Assembly: GCA_964422155.1 (NCBI GenBank)
Contig: CAYQZZ010000036.1
Span: 1-21,548, forward strand
Source: JBGPRB01 sp964422155
GTDB lineage: Bacteria > Chloroflexota > Dehalococcoidia > Dehalococcoidales > RBG-16-60-22
Reading direction: 5' to 3'
DNA: 21,548 bases
The position numbers and the translations under genes are program-made. Shown here piece by piece: positions 6,036 to 14,081 of the stretch. Under the pieces are notes generated by a model. That model was given only the letters and a program-made list of their open reading frames with translations. It was not told the DNA's origin and did no database searches. Each line of letters begins with the position of its first letter. Within the stretch, counting starts at the first letter, position 1.

Positions 6036-8171
6036 ATGGGATACTCTGTCAACGTTGATGTCGGCGGCACATTCATGGACTTCTTTGTGGCTAAAGGGGA
6101 AAATTACATCACCACCAAGGTACCGACTACCGCTTATGAACTCGGGGTAGGGTTTGTCAGAGGGCTGGAAGAATGCGCCGAGAAAGATGGTAAACCTCTG
6201 GAACAATTCCTGGCAGATACCGATGTCATCAAGTACTGTACAACCATCGGCACCAATATACTTATTGAGCATACGGGACCCAAACTGGGACTGATTACGA
6301 CACGCGGATTTGAGGATACCATCTTCATAGGCCGGGGACGGCAATGGGCGGACGGCCTGCCAACTTCAGATGTCCAGGATGTTACCTCGATTGAGAAGCC
6401 GGAGCCACTTATTCGCCGCAGGCTGGTGGTGGGCGTTAGAGAGCGCATAGATTACGCCGGTAATATCGTTATGCCGCTGGTAAAAGAGGATGTCCTGGAA
6501 CAGCTCAGATATCTGGTAGACCAGGGCGTGCGCGGTTTTGTGGTCAGCCTCCTGTGGTCATATATAAATCCGGTGCACGAAAAGCAAATCAGAAGCATTA
6601 TTGAGGAGGAATTTCCAGAGGTCTATCTGGGAAATATGCCTATCATACTGTCTTCTGAAATTTCACCTAAAGAAGGCGAATATGTAAGAACGATGACGGC
6701 CATAGTCAACGCCTATATACATGTCGGCTTTGTCGAGCAGATATCCGCTCTGTGCAGCGACATGCTTGACCGGGGCTATAAGAAGCCGCTGCTCCTCTGC
6801 GATAATGTCGGTGGTTGCGCCAAAGTAGCCAGAACCAGGGCGATAGCTACCTATGGGGCCAGTCCTGTTAGCGGACTATGCGGGGCGGCTCGACTCTGCA
6901 GCGGCATTAACCTGCCTAATGTTGTCTTTACCGATGCTGGCGGTACCAGCTTTGACATCGGCCTTATCACCGACGGCAGTATTACCCATTACGACCTTTA
7001 TCCCACGGTTGACCGCTGGCGGACACAGATAACAGCCATAAAGATAACATCAATCGGCGCCGGCGGCGGCTCGATAGCCTGGTTAAACCCGCTACTGGGT
7101 AATCGGCTGGAGGTAGGGCCGGCCAGTGCCCGCTCCATGCCCGGTCCGGCATGCTATGACCTCGGAGGAGAAAACGCCACCGTCACCGATGCCGACGTCG
7201 TTCTGGGCTATGTAAATCCGGACTATTTTCTGGGCGGTAAATTCAAGCTCAATAAGGAGAAGGCATTTAAGGCCCTCAAAGAACTGGGCAATAAATCCGG
7301 GTGGGATGAAGTTACTACGGCCATGATGATTAAGAAGGTCATCGATGCCAAGATGGGTAACGAGATATTCAAAGAGGTGGCTCTCAAAGGGTATGAGCCT
7401 TCAGAATTTACGATATTCGCCGGTGGTGGGGCTGGACCGGGGCACTGCTGCGGGCTAGCCGCTGCCGCCGAAATGAGTAAAATTATTGTCCCGCCGATAT
7501 CTTCAGTGGCGGGGGCTTACGGCGCATCAACACTGGATGTTGTTCACAGCTATGAGAAGTCAAGGAACACCAGGCTCTTTGACTACGCCAAGGGCACCTA
7601 CTTCTCTGATTTTGACATGTTTAACTCCATTGTAAATGAGCTAAAAGAGCTGGCTATCAGGGATATCATACTTGAGGGATTCAAAGAGGAGCAGGCGGCT
7701 TTCCGGCTGGAACTTGAAATGAGATACGGTATGCAGTGGCGCTATACACCTGTCGAGTCACCGCTCCTGTTCATACACAGTACCGACGACGTGAAAAAGG
7801 TATGTAACCGCTTCACGGAGGAGTTCAGCCGGATGTACAGTGCCGAAGCCGCATTTCCGCAGGGAGGCGTCGAGGTTGAAACATACCGCCTGTTTGTACA
7901 TCTACCCCTGCCCCATTTCCTGCTGACTCAACATGAGGCTGTTGGCGAAAAATCAGCCAAAGGTGCCCTCAAGGAGCGGAGAGACGCCTACTGGGAAAAA
8001 CCTGGTGGGTATAAGAAAACAAATATCTACCAGTGGGACCTTCTGCGGGCAGGGAACGTGATAGAAGGCCCGGCGGTAATAGAATCAGACAATACCACGG
8101 TTGTTGTCGAGCCCGACTGGACATTCACGATGGCCCCGGAGCTCTACGGGATGATTACTTATAATCTTTAA
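6036..8171 (+). CDS. Second hydantoinase/oxoprolinase A-type subunit (alpha-prime)
   Basis: 711 residues, ATG 6036 after AGGAGG (6023-6028). The architecture is the same as the HyuA at 2628: first ASKHA loop DVGGTFMDFF (8-17), second loop TDAGGTSFDIG (about 299-309), GPASARSMPGPAC, TVTDADVVLGY, GGGAGPGHCCG, and the C-terminal LLRAGNVIEGPAVIES block. The two proteins are clear paralogues but well diverged. This one has Met in place of the usual Thr in the first loop (FMD rather than FTD) and a Cys-rich HCCG where the other has TRYAG. Two unlike A subunits with one B subunit is the subunit plan of acetophenone carboxylase (alpha, alpha-prime, beta, gamma). One of the pair may carry the catalytic ATP site and the other be structural or bind a second ATP. 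Confidence 0.87.
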   Translation: MGYSVNVDVGGTFMDFFVAKGENYITTKVPTTAYELGVGFVRGLEECAEKDGKPLEQFLADTDVIKYCTTIGTNILIEHTGPKLGLITTRGFEDTIFIGRGRQWADGLPTSDVQDVTSIEKPEPLIRRRLVVGVRERIDYAGNIVMPLVKEDVLEQLRYLVDQGVRGFVVSLLWSYINPVHEKQIRSIIEEEFPEVYLGNMPIILSSEISPKEGEYVRTMTAIVNAYIHVGFVEQISALCSDMLDRGYKKPLLLCDNVGGCAKVARTRAIATYGASPVSGLCGAARLCSGINLPNVVFTDAGGTSFDIGLITDGSITHYDLYPTVDRWRTQITAIKITSIGAGGGSIAWLNPLLGNRLEVGPASARSMPGPACYDLGGENATVTDADVVLGYVNPDYFLGGKFKLNKEKAFKALKELGNKSGWDEVTTAMMIKKVIDAKMGNEIFKEVALKGYEPSEFTIFAGGGAGPGHCCGLAAAAEMSKIIVPPISSVAGAYGASTLDVVHSYEKSRNTRLFDYAKGTYFSDFDMFNSIVNELKELAIRDIILEGFKEEQAAFRLELEMRYGMQWRYTPVESPLLFIHSTDDVKKVCNRFTEEFSRMYSAEAAFPQGGVEVETYRLFVHLPLPHFLLTQHEAVGEKSAKGALKERRDAYWEKPGGYKKTNIYQWDLLRAGNVIEGPAVIESDNTTVVVEPDWTFTMAPELYGMITYNL

Positions 8172-8210
8172 TATTACTCGGGGTTTGAGTAAAAAAAGAG
8201 GAGGATGGCA

Positions 8211-10295
8211 ATGCCAGGCGCAATAGACTATGAAATAAGCAAAAGACTTCATCCAGAGCCTCCAACAGAAGAAGAGCTTAAGTACATGAAGAATATTGAG
8301 CCCACTTCGGCGGGTATTTTTCTCCACAAGCTGCATACCATAGCCTCCGAGGGTAATGAGACCCTGGTAAAGCTCGGTGCCAGCACGGGGTGCCGCTGGG
8401 GAGATACAGCCTGTGCCATTTATACCAGGCAGGGGGACAGCGCTGTCTGTGCCTCAGGTCTGTATTTCCATTCCGTGCTGGGTTCAACGGATATCAAGTA
8501 TATCATGAAGTACTGGCTGAATGAACCCAGCGTTGGTGTTAAACCGGGAGACGCCTTCTTCTGTAATTCGCCCTATATCCGCGGTACGCATCCCCCGGAT
8601 ATGGGGATATATGCACCGATATTTTACAAAGATAAGCTAATATGCTGGATTGGAGCCGTTGTCCATACCGGGGAATGCGGTGCCTGTGAACCGGGTGGCA
8701 TGCCCACCGGCTCAAGGAGCATGTATGACGAGGGACTGCAGGTCCCTGCCATGAAAATAGCTGAGAACTATAGACTGAAAGAGGACGTCCTCAATTATTT
8801 TAATCATATGGTGCGAGACCCCCGGGCCATGACCCTGGATATCAAGGCAAGAATGGCCTGCTTAAGAGTGGTGGAGAAACGCTTGTTACCCGTTATTGAA
8901 AAGGTAAAACCCGAGTATATGATTGGTATTCTCCGGTATGTCATTGAGATTACGGGTGAAGCCGCCAGGAAGCGCATCAGTCAGTGGACTGACGGTAAGT
9001 ACTGCTTTGTCCAGTTCATAGACGCCGTTGGCATACTGCACCGACTGACGAAAGTTGCCGTCACACTAGAGAAAAAAGGAGACCACCTATATTTTGATTA
9101 TGATGGCACCTCGCCGGAAGTGATGGACCGTGTGGCTAATTCCCCGGGGACGGGAGTCATAGGAGTGAACACAGTCTATTTGCTGGGCCACCTGTTCTAC
9201 GATTTACCTCATAATTCAGGTATACTGGAGCCCATGTCCTTCAAGATGCCGGAAGGTACTATCGTCAATGCCAGTCGTGAGTCCCCGAAAGCCGGTTGCG
9301 CTTATGTCCATGAGGCGGGTTCCCTGGCCGTGCAATACGTACTTCAGAATCTGATTTATGCCGCCAGCCCGGAGCGAACCGAATGCGCCGGTAACCGTGG
9401 CTTTGACACCCTATCCTATGGAGGCGTGAACCAGTACGGTGAACCGTTTGCCGATGCCGGTGCGGAGATGAACGGCATCGGGTTCGGCGCCAGAAGCTAT
9501 AAAGACGGAGTGGACGTGGCCGGGGCTTACTTTGCGCCCATGACTTCCGAGCCGGGAGAGGTTGAAAGCCTGGAATCACACCTGCCGTTTCTTTATCTCT
9601 ACCGCGGCTTCCATCAGGATAGCTGCGGCCATGGTAAATACCGGGGCGGTGTCGGGATGGACTATGCCGTTAAAGTGCACGCCGTACCCACCACTGCTTT
9701 AGGTACCTGGGGCTTTGGTTCTAAAATAACACTGGCACAGGGGCTCTTTGGAGGTTACGGGGTTCCGGCGCTTCCCTTCCTGGCAATTACAAAATCCAAT
9801 ATGAACGAGCTGTTACGTAATACAGACCCCGATGTACCGAGTTCAGCCAGGATGCTCTACCAGGAACAGGCTATTAAAGGTCGTTACAATTTAAGAGGTT
9901 ATCCCGCCGTGGCTGAGCCTACCAGAGAAGGCGATGTCATCGCCGGTGGCACGGGTGGGGGCGGCGGGTACGGAGACCCGATTGAACGTGACCCATCACT
10001 GGTAATGAAAGACCTGGAGAAAGAGGTCGTCTCTCACTGGGCAGCCAGGAATGTATATAAAGTTGTCTACGACGAAAAGAGACTGGCGGTCGATGAGGAG
10101 AAAACAAAGTCACTGCGCGAACAGGAAAGAAAGGATAGAAAGACAAGAGGTAAAAAGTTTGCGCAGTTCGAGAAAGAATGGCTGAAGAAGAAACCCAGTG
10201 ACGAAACGCTGGAGTTTTACGGCACGTGGCCCGCACCAAAATATGAACGATTTTCGTATTTCGGTGACTGGTCGGGGTATAGGAAAAATGAATAA
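8211..10295 (+). CDS. Hydantoinase/oxoprolinase B-type subunit (carboxylase beta)
   Basis: 694 residues. ATG 8211 is preferred over ATG 8205, since GAGGAGG ends at 8204 and leaves six bases to 8211 but none to 8205. The HyuB signatures are clear: an N-terminal metal-type region (HTGECGACEPGGMPTGSRSMYDEG), the C472-GHGKYRGGVGM block, and the glycine-rich GGTGGGGGYGDP (579-590). A charged ~90-residue tail follows that resembles the C-terminal extension of acetone and acetophenone carboxylase B subunits. In these enzymes the B subunit takes the activated substrate and performs the carbon-bond chemistry. The stop overlaps the next gene start by eight bases, so the CoA transferase is made from the same message. 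This supports a carboxylation-then-CoA-activation route. Confidence 0.88.
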   Translation: MPGAIDYEISKRLHPEPPTEEELKYMKNIEPTSAGIFLHKLHTIASEGNETLVKLGASTGCRWGDTACAIYTRQGDSAVCASGLYFHSVLGSTDIKYIMKYWLNEPSVGVKPGDAFFCNSPYIRGTHPPDMGIYAPIFYKDKLICWIGAVVHTGECGACEPGGMPTGSRSMYDEGLQVPAMKIAENYRLKEDVLNYFNHMVRDPRAMTLDIKARMACLRVVEKRLLPVIEKVKPEYMIGILRYVIEITGEAARKRISQWTDGKYCFVQFIDAVGILHRLTKVAVTLEKKGDHLYFDYDGTSPEVMDRVANSPGTGVIGVNTVYLLGHLFYDLPHNSGILEPMSFKMPEGTIVNASRESPKAGCAYVHEAGSLAVQYVLQNLIYAASPERTECAGNRGFDTLSYGGVNQYGEPFADAGAEMNGIGFGARSYKDGVDVAGAYFAPMTSEPGEVESLESHLPFLYLYRGFHQDSCGHGKYRGGVGMDYAVKVHAVPTTALGTWGFGSKITLAQGLFGGYGVPALPFLAITKSNMNELLRNTDPDVPSSARMLYQEQAIKGRYNLRGYPAVAEPTREGDVIAGGTGGGGGYGDPIERDPSLVMKDLEKEVVSHWAARNVYKVVYDEKRLAVDEEKTKSLREQERKDRKTRGKKFAQFEKEWLKKKPSDETLEFYGTWPAPKYERFSYFGDWSGYRKNE

Positions 10296-11013
10296 AATTG
10301 TCGCCAGTGCCAGGGAAGCGCTGGCCGATGTCTTTGACGGCGCCGTCATTATGTGCGGCGGCTTCGGCTGCGTGGGCGGCATGCCATCAACGCTGTTCAG
10401 GGCACTTTCCGGGATGCCGGTAAAGAACCTGACCCTCATTGGCAATGCCCCGGTGCTCGGCATAGAAGCCCAGAGGACAGCCGCCAGGACCATGCAGGTG
10501 CCGGAGTCCTATGCCGATGGCTCGCTGCTATTGAAAAACGGTCAGGTGCGTAAACTGATAGCCTCCGTACCAGCGATGGCCATATATCGCCTCAAGGAAC
10601 CCTTCCCCATCGTGAAGGCCCTCCAGGAGGGACAGGACATCGAAATCGAGCTTGTACCGCAGGGAACGCTGGCGGCCAGAATAAAGGCAGCCAAATCCGG
10701 TATTCGTGCTTTCTACACGCGTACCGGCACGGGAACATACCTGGAAAAGGGGAGAGAGGTCAGGCAATTCGACGGGCAGGACTACCTGCTGGAACACGCT
10801 CTCAAGGCTGATTTCGCCATCATCTGGGCCCATAAAGGTGACCGGCATGGTAATCTCGTCTACCGGGGCACCTCGCGTACTTTCAACGCCACCATGGCCG
10901 GAGCCGCTGCCGTGACGATAGCTGAGGTAGACGAGATAGTAGAGCTGGGGGAGTTAGACCCGGAAGCGATAGTCACACCCGGGATATATGTTGACCGCAT
11001 CGTGAAAAGATGA
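10288..11013 (+). CDS. Family I CoA transferase, alpha subunit
   Basis: 241 residues. ATG 10288 lies inside the end of hyuB and is preceded by an AGG-rich stretch; an earlier in-frame ATG (10198) would only extend into the B-subunit gene. The protein has the family I alpha features: GGFGCVGGMPSTLF (24-37, the 'GGFG..G.P' loop), a central block (ELVPQGTLAARIKAAKSGI), FDGQDYLLEHALKADFAII, and the C-terminal DPEAIVTPGIYVDRIV end typical of 3-oxoacid CoA transferases. It would combine with the beta subunit that starts 12 bases downstream. The likely role is transfer of CoA from succinyl-CoA, acetyl-CoA or another donor to the beta-keto acid made by the carboxylase. The donor and acceptor are inferred from context. 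Confidence 0.85.
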   Translation: MNKIVASAREALADVFDGAVIMCGGFGCVGGMPSTLFRALSGMPVKNLTLIGNAPVLGIEAQRTAARTMQVPESYADGSLLLKNGQVRKLIASVPAMAIYRLKEPFPIVKALQEGQDIEIELVPQGTLAARIKAAKSGIRAFYTRTGTGTYLEKGREVRQFDGQDYLLEHALKADFAIIWAHKGDRHGNLVYRGTSRTFNATMAGAAAVTIAEVDEIVELGELDPEAIVTPGIYVDRIVKR

Positions 11014-11025
11014 AAAAGGAGTTGT

Positions 11026-11742
11026 ATGAGCGCGCTGAAGAACAGGATGGAAGAGCAAACAATGGCCATGCGCGTCGCCCGGGAATTTAAGGACGGCATG
11101 GTCGTTAACCTGGGCGGCGGCATACCGTCACTGGCATGTAACTTCGTAGCCGAGGGTAGAGACGTTCTTTTCCACACGGAGAACGGTGGTCTTGGCTATG
11201 GCAGGACAGCCTCAATAGAGGAAGCCGATTGGGACATGTTCAACGCCAGCTTCCAGCCGGTAACCCCTTTGCCAGGAATGAGCTTTTTCAGTCATGACGA
11301 AGCCTTCGACATGATAAGGGGCGGTCACATTGACCTCAGTGTCCTTGGTGCCATGCAGGTATCCGAGAAAGGCGACCTTGCCAACTGGGCGATAGGAAAC
11401 CTGGCCGATTACGATGGAGATGTCGTCGCCTGGATAAGGACAGGCAGGTTCCCGCCGGGCATTGGTGGAGCGATGGACCTGGCCGTGGGGGCGAAAAAGG
11501 TCATCGTCGCCATGACGCATACCACCAGGGATGGCAGCCCGAAAGTCGTCAAGGAATGCACGTACGAGATAACCGGGCCAAGGTGCGTTTCTCTGATTGT
11601 CACCGATATGGCCGTTATTGAAGTTACGCCGGCAGGGCTGGTCCTGAAGGAAGTAGCCCCCAGCTTCACGCCCGAGGAAATTCAGGCGGTTACTGAACCC
11701 AGATTGATTATTGCTGATGACCTCAAGGAAGTGGAACTATAG
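11026..11742 (+). CDS. Family I CoA transferase, beta subunit
   Basis: 238 residues, ATG 11026 with AAGGAG seven bases upstream. It has the beta-subunit motifs: GGGIPSLACNFV (30-41), HTENGGLGYG (50-59), in which E52 should be the catalytic glutamate that forms the glutamyl-CoA thioester (usual S-E-N-G), and LGAMQVSEKGDLANW. The end (VTEPRLIIADDLKEVEL) is normal. With the alpha subunit it makes a 3-oxoacid CoA transferase-like heteromer. This differs from the acetophenone pathway of Aromatoleum, where a CoA ligase activates the keto acid; here activation should cost no extra ATP, which suits an energy-limited anaerobe. Forty bases separate it from the next gene. Confidence 0.87.
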   Translation: MSALKNRMEEQTMAMRVAREFKDGMVVNLGGGIPSLACNFVAEGRDVLFHTENGGLGYGRTASIEEADWDMFNASFQPVTPLPGMSFFSHDEAFDMIRGGHIDLSVLGAMQVSEKGDLANWAIGNLADYDGDVVAWIRTGRFPPGIGGAMDLAVGAKKVIVAMTHTTRDGSPKVVKECTYEITGPRCVSLIVTDMAVIEVTPAGLVLKEVAPSFTPEEIQAVTEPRLIIADDLKEVEL

Positions 11743-11782
11743 CTCCGGGGGTTATCGATAAAGAAAAAACGAGGGGAAATGA

Positions 11783-12193
11783 GTGAAAACCAGAGTTCCG
11801 TTCAGGGAGGGACTTTTTGAAGAGACCTCCGGAAAATGGGCATTGGTAGGAGCCAGGTGCCGGCAGTGCGGGCAGATAATCTTCCCCAGGAGAGAAACAT
11901 GCCTGAAATGCCTGGGGCAGGACCTGGAGCTTACACACCTGAGCCGTAATGGCAAGCTCTATACTTATACCATTGTGCATATGCCGAGTGAGCACTTCCA
12001 GCCTCCCTATGCTATCGGCTGGATAGAACTAAAGGAGGGGATAAAGGTATTCAGCCAGATTAGAGGTTGGCAGGAATATCCGCTCAAAATAGGTATGGAT
12101 ATGGAACTGGCCTTTGAAAAGCTCTGGGATGAGGCAGACAGGGAAGTGATGGGGTATGTCTTCAGACCTGCCAGGAATGGCGCAGGAGCTTGA
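11783..12193 (+). CDS. DUF35-type zinc-ribbon/OB-fold protein
   Basis: 136 residues, starting with GTG 11783 behind GAGGGG. An N-terminal rubredoxin-like zinc ribbon (C26-x2-C29 and C40-x2-C43) is followed by an OB-fold (GKLYTYTIVHM...AIGWIEL...GIKVFSQIRG). This is the DUF35 family, which in archaea and many bacteria is paired with an adjacent thiolase. In the methanogen thiolase/HMG-CoA synthase complex the DUF35 protein shapes a shared CoA channel. The thiolase starts four bases after this stop, so a stable complex with it is likely. The zinc cysteines are intact. Confidence 0.85.
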   Translation: MKTRVPFREGLFEETSGKWALVGARCRQCGQIIFPRRETCLKCLGQDLELTHLSRNGKLYTYTIVHMPSEHFQPPYAIGWIELKEGIKVFSQIRGWQEYPLKIGMDMELAFEKLWDEADREVMGYVFRPARNGAGA

Positions 12194-12197
12194 TAGA

Positions 12198-13343
12198 ATG
12201 AGAGAAGTAGCTATCATCGGGGTAGGCAGCACCGTTTTCGGCAAGTTCCCGGACAGGCTGCCGTACCAGCTCGGTGCTGAAGCTGCCCGGGCAGCGGTAC
12301 AGGATGCCGGTATCACTCCCCAGGATGTGCAATTTGCCTATTGCGCCAATCTTTACGGAGGCATGGTTATCGGGCAGGCAGTACTGGGAGAGATAGGTAT
12401 TACTGATATTGAGCTGACTAATATCGAGAATGCCTGTGCCGGCGGAGCTACGGCTCTCAGGAAAGCATGGTGGGATATCGCTTCAGGCCTTTACGACATA
12501 GGTATAGTCATAGGTGTTGAATCCATGACCACCAGCCCGATAGCCGGCAAGCTTATACCGCCAGCCAAAGGTGACATCACCGGAGAGCTGGGTATGAACA
12601 TGGTAGCCAGGTTCGCTCTCTCGCAGAGAAGATACATGGACATGTTTCATGTTTCACTGGAACAGATTGCTAAAGTCTCTGTCAAAAACCACCGGAACGG
12701 ATGCCTGAATCCGTATTCACAATACCGGAAAGAGCTTACTATTGAAGAAATAGTCAATTCCCGGCCTATTTGTGAGCCGATTACCCTGCTGCAATGCTGC
12801 CCGGCGACGGATGGAGCCGCTGCCGTGATACTGACCTCCCGTGACCTGGCGGGAAGATATACTCGCAAGCCTGTCTTTATTGCCGCCTCGGTATTAAAAA
12901 GCGGGGATTATTCTTTCCGCTGGGAGGACATTACTTTCTCCGATATGACCTATAAATGCACCCGTAGCGCCTACGAAATGGCTGGACTCGGCCCTGAGGA
13001 TGTTGATGTCTGTGAGCTTCATGATGCTTTCGCCGTCAACGAGTTGCTGCATTACGTAGAGCTGGGTTTTTGTAAGCGGGGCGAAGAGGTACGCCTGCTT
13101 GAGGATGGTGTTACCGAACTGGGAGGCAAGCTCCCGGTAAATACAAGTGGTGGCCTGCTATCGAAGGGACACCCCGTAAGTGCCTCGGGCGTGGCTCAAA
13201 TAGCCGAGCTCGTCTGGCAGCTAAGGGGTCAGGCAGGCGGGCGTCAGGTTGCCGACGCTAAAGTAGGCCTTGCCCACGTGGTCGGCGGCGAGGTTACCGG
13301 CCTGGAGTCCGGGGCCGTGGCGGTGCATATACTGAAAACGTAA
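12198..13343 (+). CDS. SCP-x-type thiolase
   Basis: 381 residues. ATG 12198 is chosen because AGGAG (12184-12188) precedes it and the protein then starts in the usual MREVAIIGVG; the ATG at 12156 lies inside the DUF35 gene. The thiolase active-site residues are present: nucleophilic C80 in NACAGG, H275 in ELHDAFAVNE, and H325 in SKGHPVSASG. The short form without an extra loop and with ELHDAF fits the SCP-x/lipid-transfer-type thiolases that work with DUF35 partners, rather than classic acetoacetyl-CoA thiolase. Reaction inferred: CoA-dependent cleavage of the 3-oxoacyl-CoA from the CoA transferase to acetyl-CoA plus a shortened acyl-CoA. It is the last gene of the operon; a riboswitch and terminator follow. 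Confidence 0.88.
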   Translation: MREVAIIGVGSTVFGKFPDRLPYQLGAEAARAAVQDAGITPQDVQFAYCANLYGGMVIGQAVLGEIGITDIELTNIENACAGGATALRKAWWDIASGLYDIGIVIGVESMTTSPIAGKLIPPAKGDITGELGMNMVARFALSQRRYMDMFHVSLEQIAKVSVKNHRNGCLNPYSQYRKELTIEEIVNSRPICEPITLLQCCPATDGAAAVILTSRDLAGRYTRKPVFIAASVLKSGDYSFRWEDITFSDMTYKCTRSAYEMAGLGPEDVDVCELHDAFAVNELLHYVELGFCKRGEEVRLLEDGVTELGGKLPVNTSGGLLSKGHPVSASGVAQIAELVWQLRGQAGGRQVADAKVGLAHVVGGEVTGLESGAVAVHILKT

Positions 13344-13362
13344 ATTTTAAGCAACTAAATAT

Positions 13363-13446
13363 TTACTAGGGGAGCTGGAAGGCTGAGAGTCCTTATTGGG
13401 ACAACCCTTATTACCTGATCTCGATAATGCGAGCGTAGGGAAGTAA
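13363..13446 (+). ncRNA. TPP riboswitch (THI element)
   Basis: All core pieces of the thiamin pyrophosphate aptamer are in order: P1 TTACT (13363-13367) pairing with AGTAA (13442-13446), GGGGAGC, CTGAGAG, a small GTCC..GGGAC hairpin, ACCCTT, ACCTGATC, GATAATGC and GCGTAGGGAA. It begins 20 bases after the thiolase stop and is followed at once by a strong intrinsic terminator. Normally such elements lie ahead of thiamin synthesis or transport genes, and none is seen here. The core looks intact, so it may still bind ligand. Confidence 0.9.
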
Positions 13447-13454
13447 GAGACCTT

Positions 13455-13493
13455 AAACCAGAAGACTGAATATAACCCAGCTTCTGGTTTTTT
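13455..13493 (+). terminator. Intrinsic terminator behind the TPP aptamer
   Basis: A perfect 10-base stem AAACCAGAAG (13455-13464) / CTTCTGGTTT (13481-13490), with a 16-base loop, runs into six T residues (13488-13493). It sits nine bases after aptamer P1, the usual place for the expression platform. It would also end read-through transcription from the thiolase operon. No convincing alternative antiterminator pairing was found by eye. Confidence 0.88.
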
Positions 13494-13530
13494 ATTTGGC
13501 TCTATTCTCCTAGGCAATACTAAAACCAAA

Positions 13531-13782
13531 ATGACATGGATAAATCAGTTTAATAAAATGAGTACAGCCTTAAACAATAACTCTGTCGACTATGACAAGG
13601 TAAGCCAAATCTATGACATCAGCCGAGCAGCCAATGTTGAAACGATAGAAAAGCTGATAATAGTGCTTCATGTGGAGAACGACTCGTGGCTTATAGTGGA
13701 CTGCACCCCTATGATTGGACAGCAGAGGTTAGGAGAGTCTGGCGAGGTAATCCTTTATTCTCCTCATTATAGAGTATTCTGA
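13531..13782 (+). pseudogene. Possible SAM-dependent methyltransferase remnant
   Basis: An 83-codon open frame with ATG at 13531 or 13558, neither with a ribosome binding site. The part DYDKVSQIYDISRAANVET followed by IEKLI..LHVENDSWLIVD resembles the N-terminus of class I methyltransferases, just before motif I. The expected GCGTG glycine loop is missing, and the text jumps to TPMIGQQRL, which resembles the segment after motif I. This suggests an internal deletion of ~20-25 codons and a degenerate end. If so, it is the decayed former target of the TPP riboswitch or an unrelated fragment. Identification is by eye and weak. Confidence 0.35.
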
Positions 13783-14006
13783 TCCTGCCAAACCTTCCTA
13801 ACCCTATGTGTCCAGTTTCAAGGGTTCACTCCATTTCGTCTATTCTGCAGCCCACGAAGGAGACCATACACGTGCTAGGTTATCAGATATAACAGAAGAG
13901 GCAATTGTTGGGTAACATTAGCTTGTTTTGTGCAACTACCAACTATATGGTCAGTCTAAAAGCAAGTTCAAAAGTTCTGCGTATTGTACACTGTGGCCTA
14001 CCAATT

Positions 14007-14050
14007 AAAAAAATCAGGTGCTCTTCTTTTTACCAAAGACCACCTGATTT
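14007..14050 (-). terminator. Terminator of the lipoprotein gene
   Basis: Read on the minus strand, AAATCAGGTG (14050-14041) pairs perfectly with CACCTGATTT (14020-14011) and is followed by a run of seven T (14013-14007). It lies 32 bases beyond the lipoprotein stop. The 13783-14006 stretch on its left holds no recognisable gene; near 13810-13835 a GTGTCCAGTTT..GGGTTCACTCC string resembles some insertion-sequence ends, but no element is attached. Confidence 0.8.
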
Positions 14051-14081
14051 GCTGGTAATTATTGTTTAACCTTAAACGCCT

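Noticed and set aside
9265..9579. Long antisense frames opposite the carboxylase genes
   Set aside because: Their composition is that of shadow frames (Arg/Pro/His-rich), and they lack ribosome sites and family features.
12156..12197. Upstream ATG for the thiolase giving 14 extra residues
   Set aside because: It overlaps the end of the DUF35 gene and has no ribosome site; ATG 12198 follows AGGAG and gives the normal N-terminus.
13363..13446. TPP riboswitch as regulator of a TPP-dependent ketone pathway in the upstream operon
   Set aside because: It lies at the 3' end of the operon, no TPP-dependent enzyme is encoded, and these switches act on downstream genes in cis. Kept only as an orphan element.
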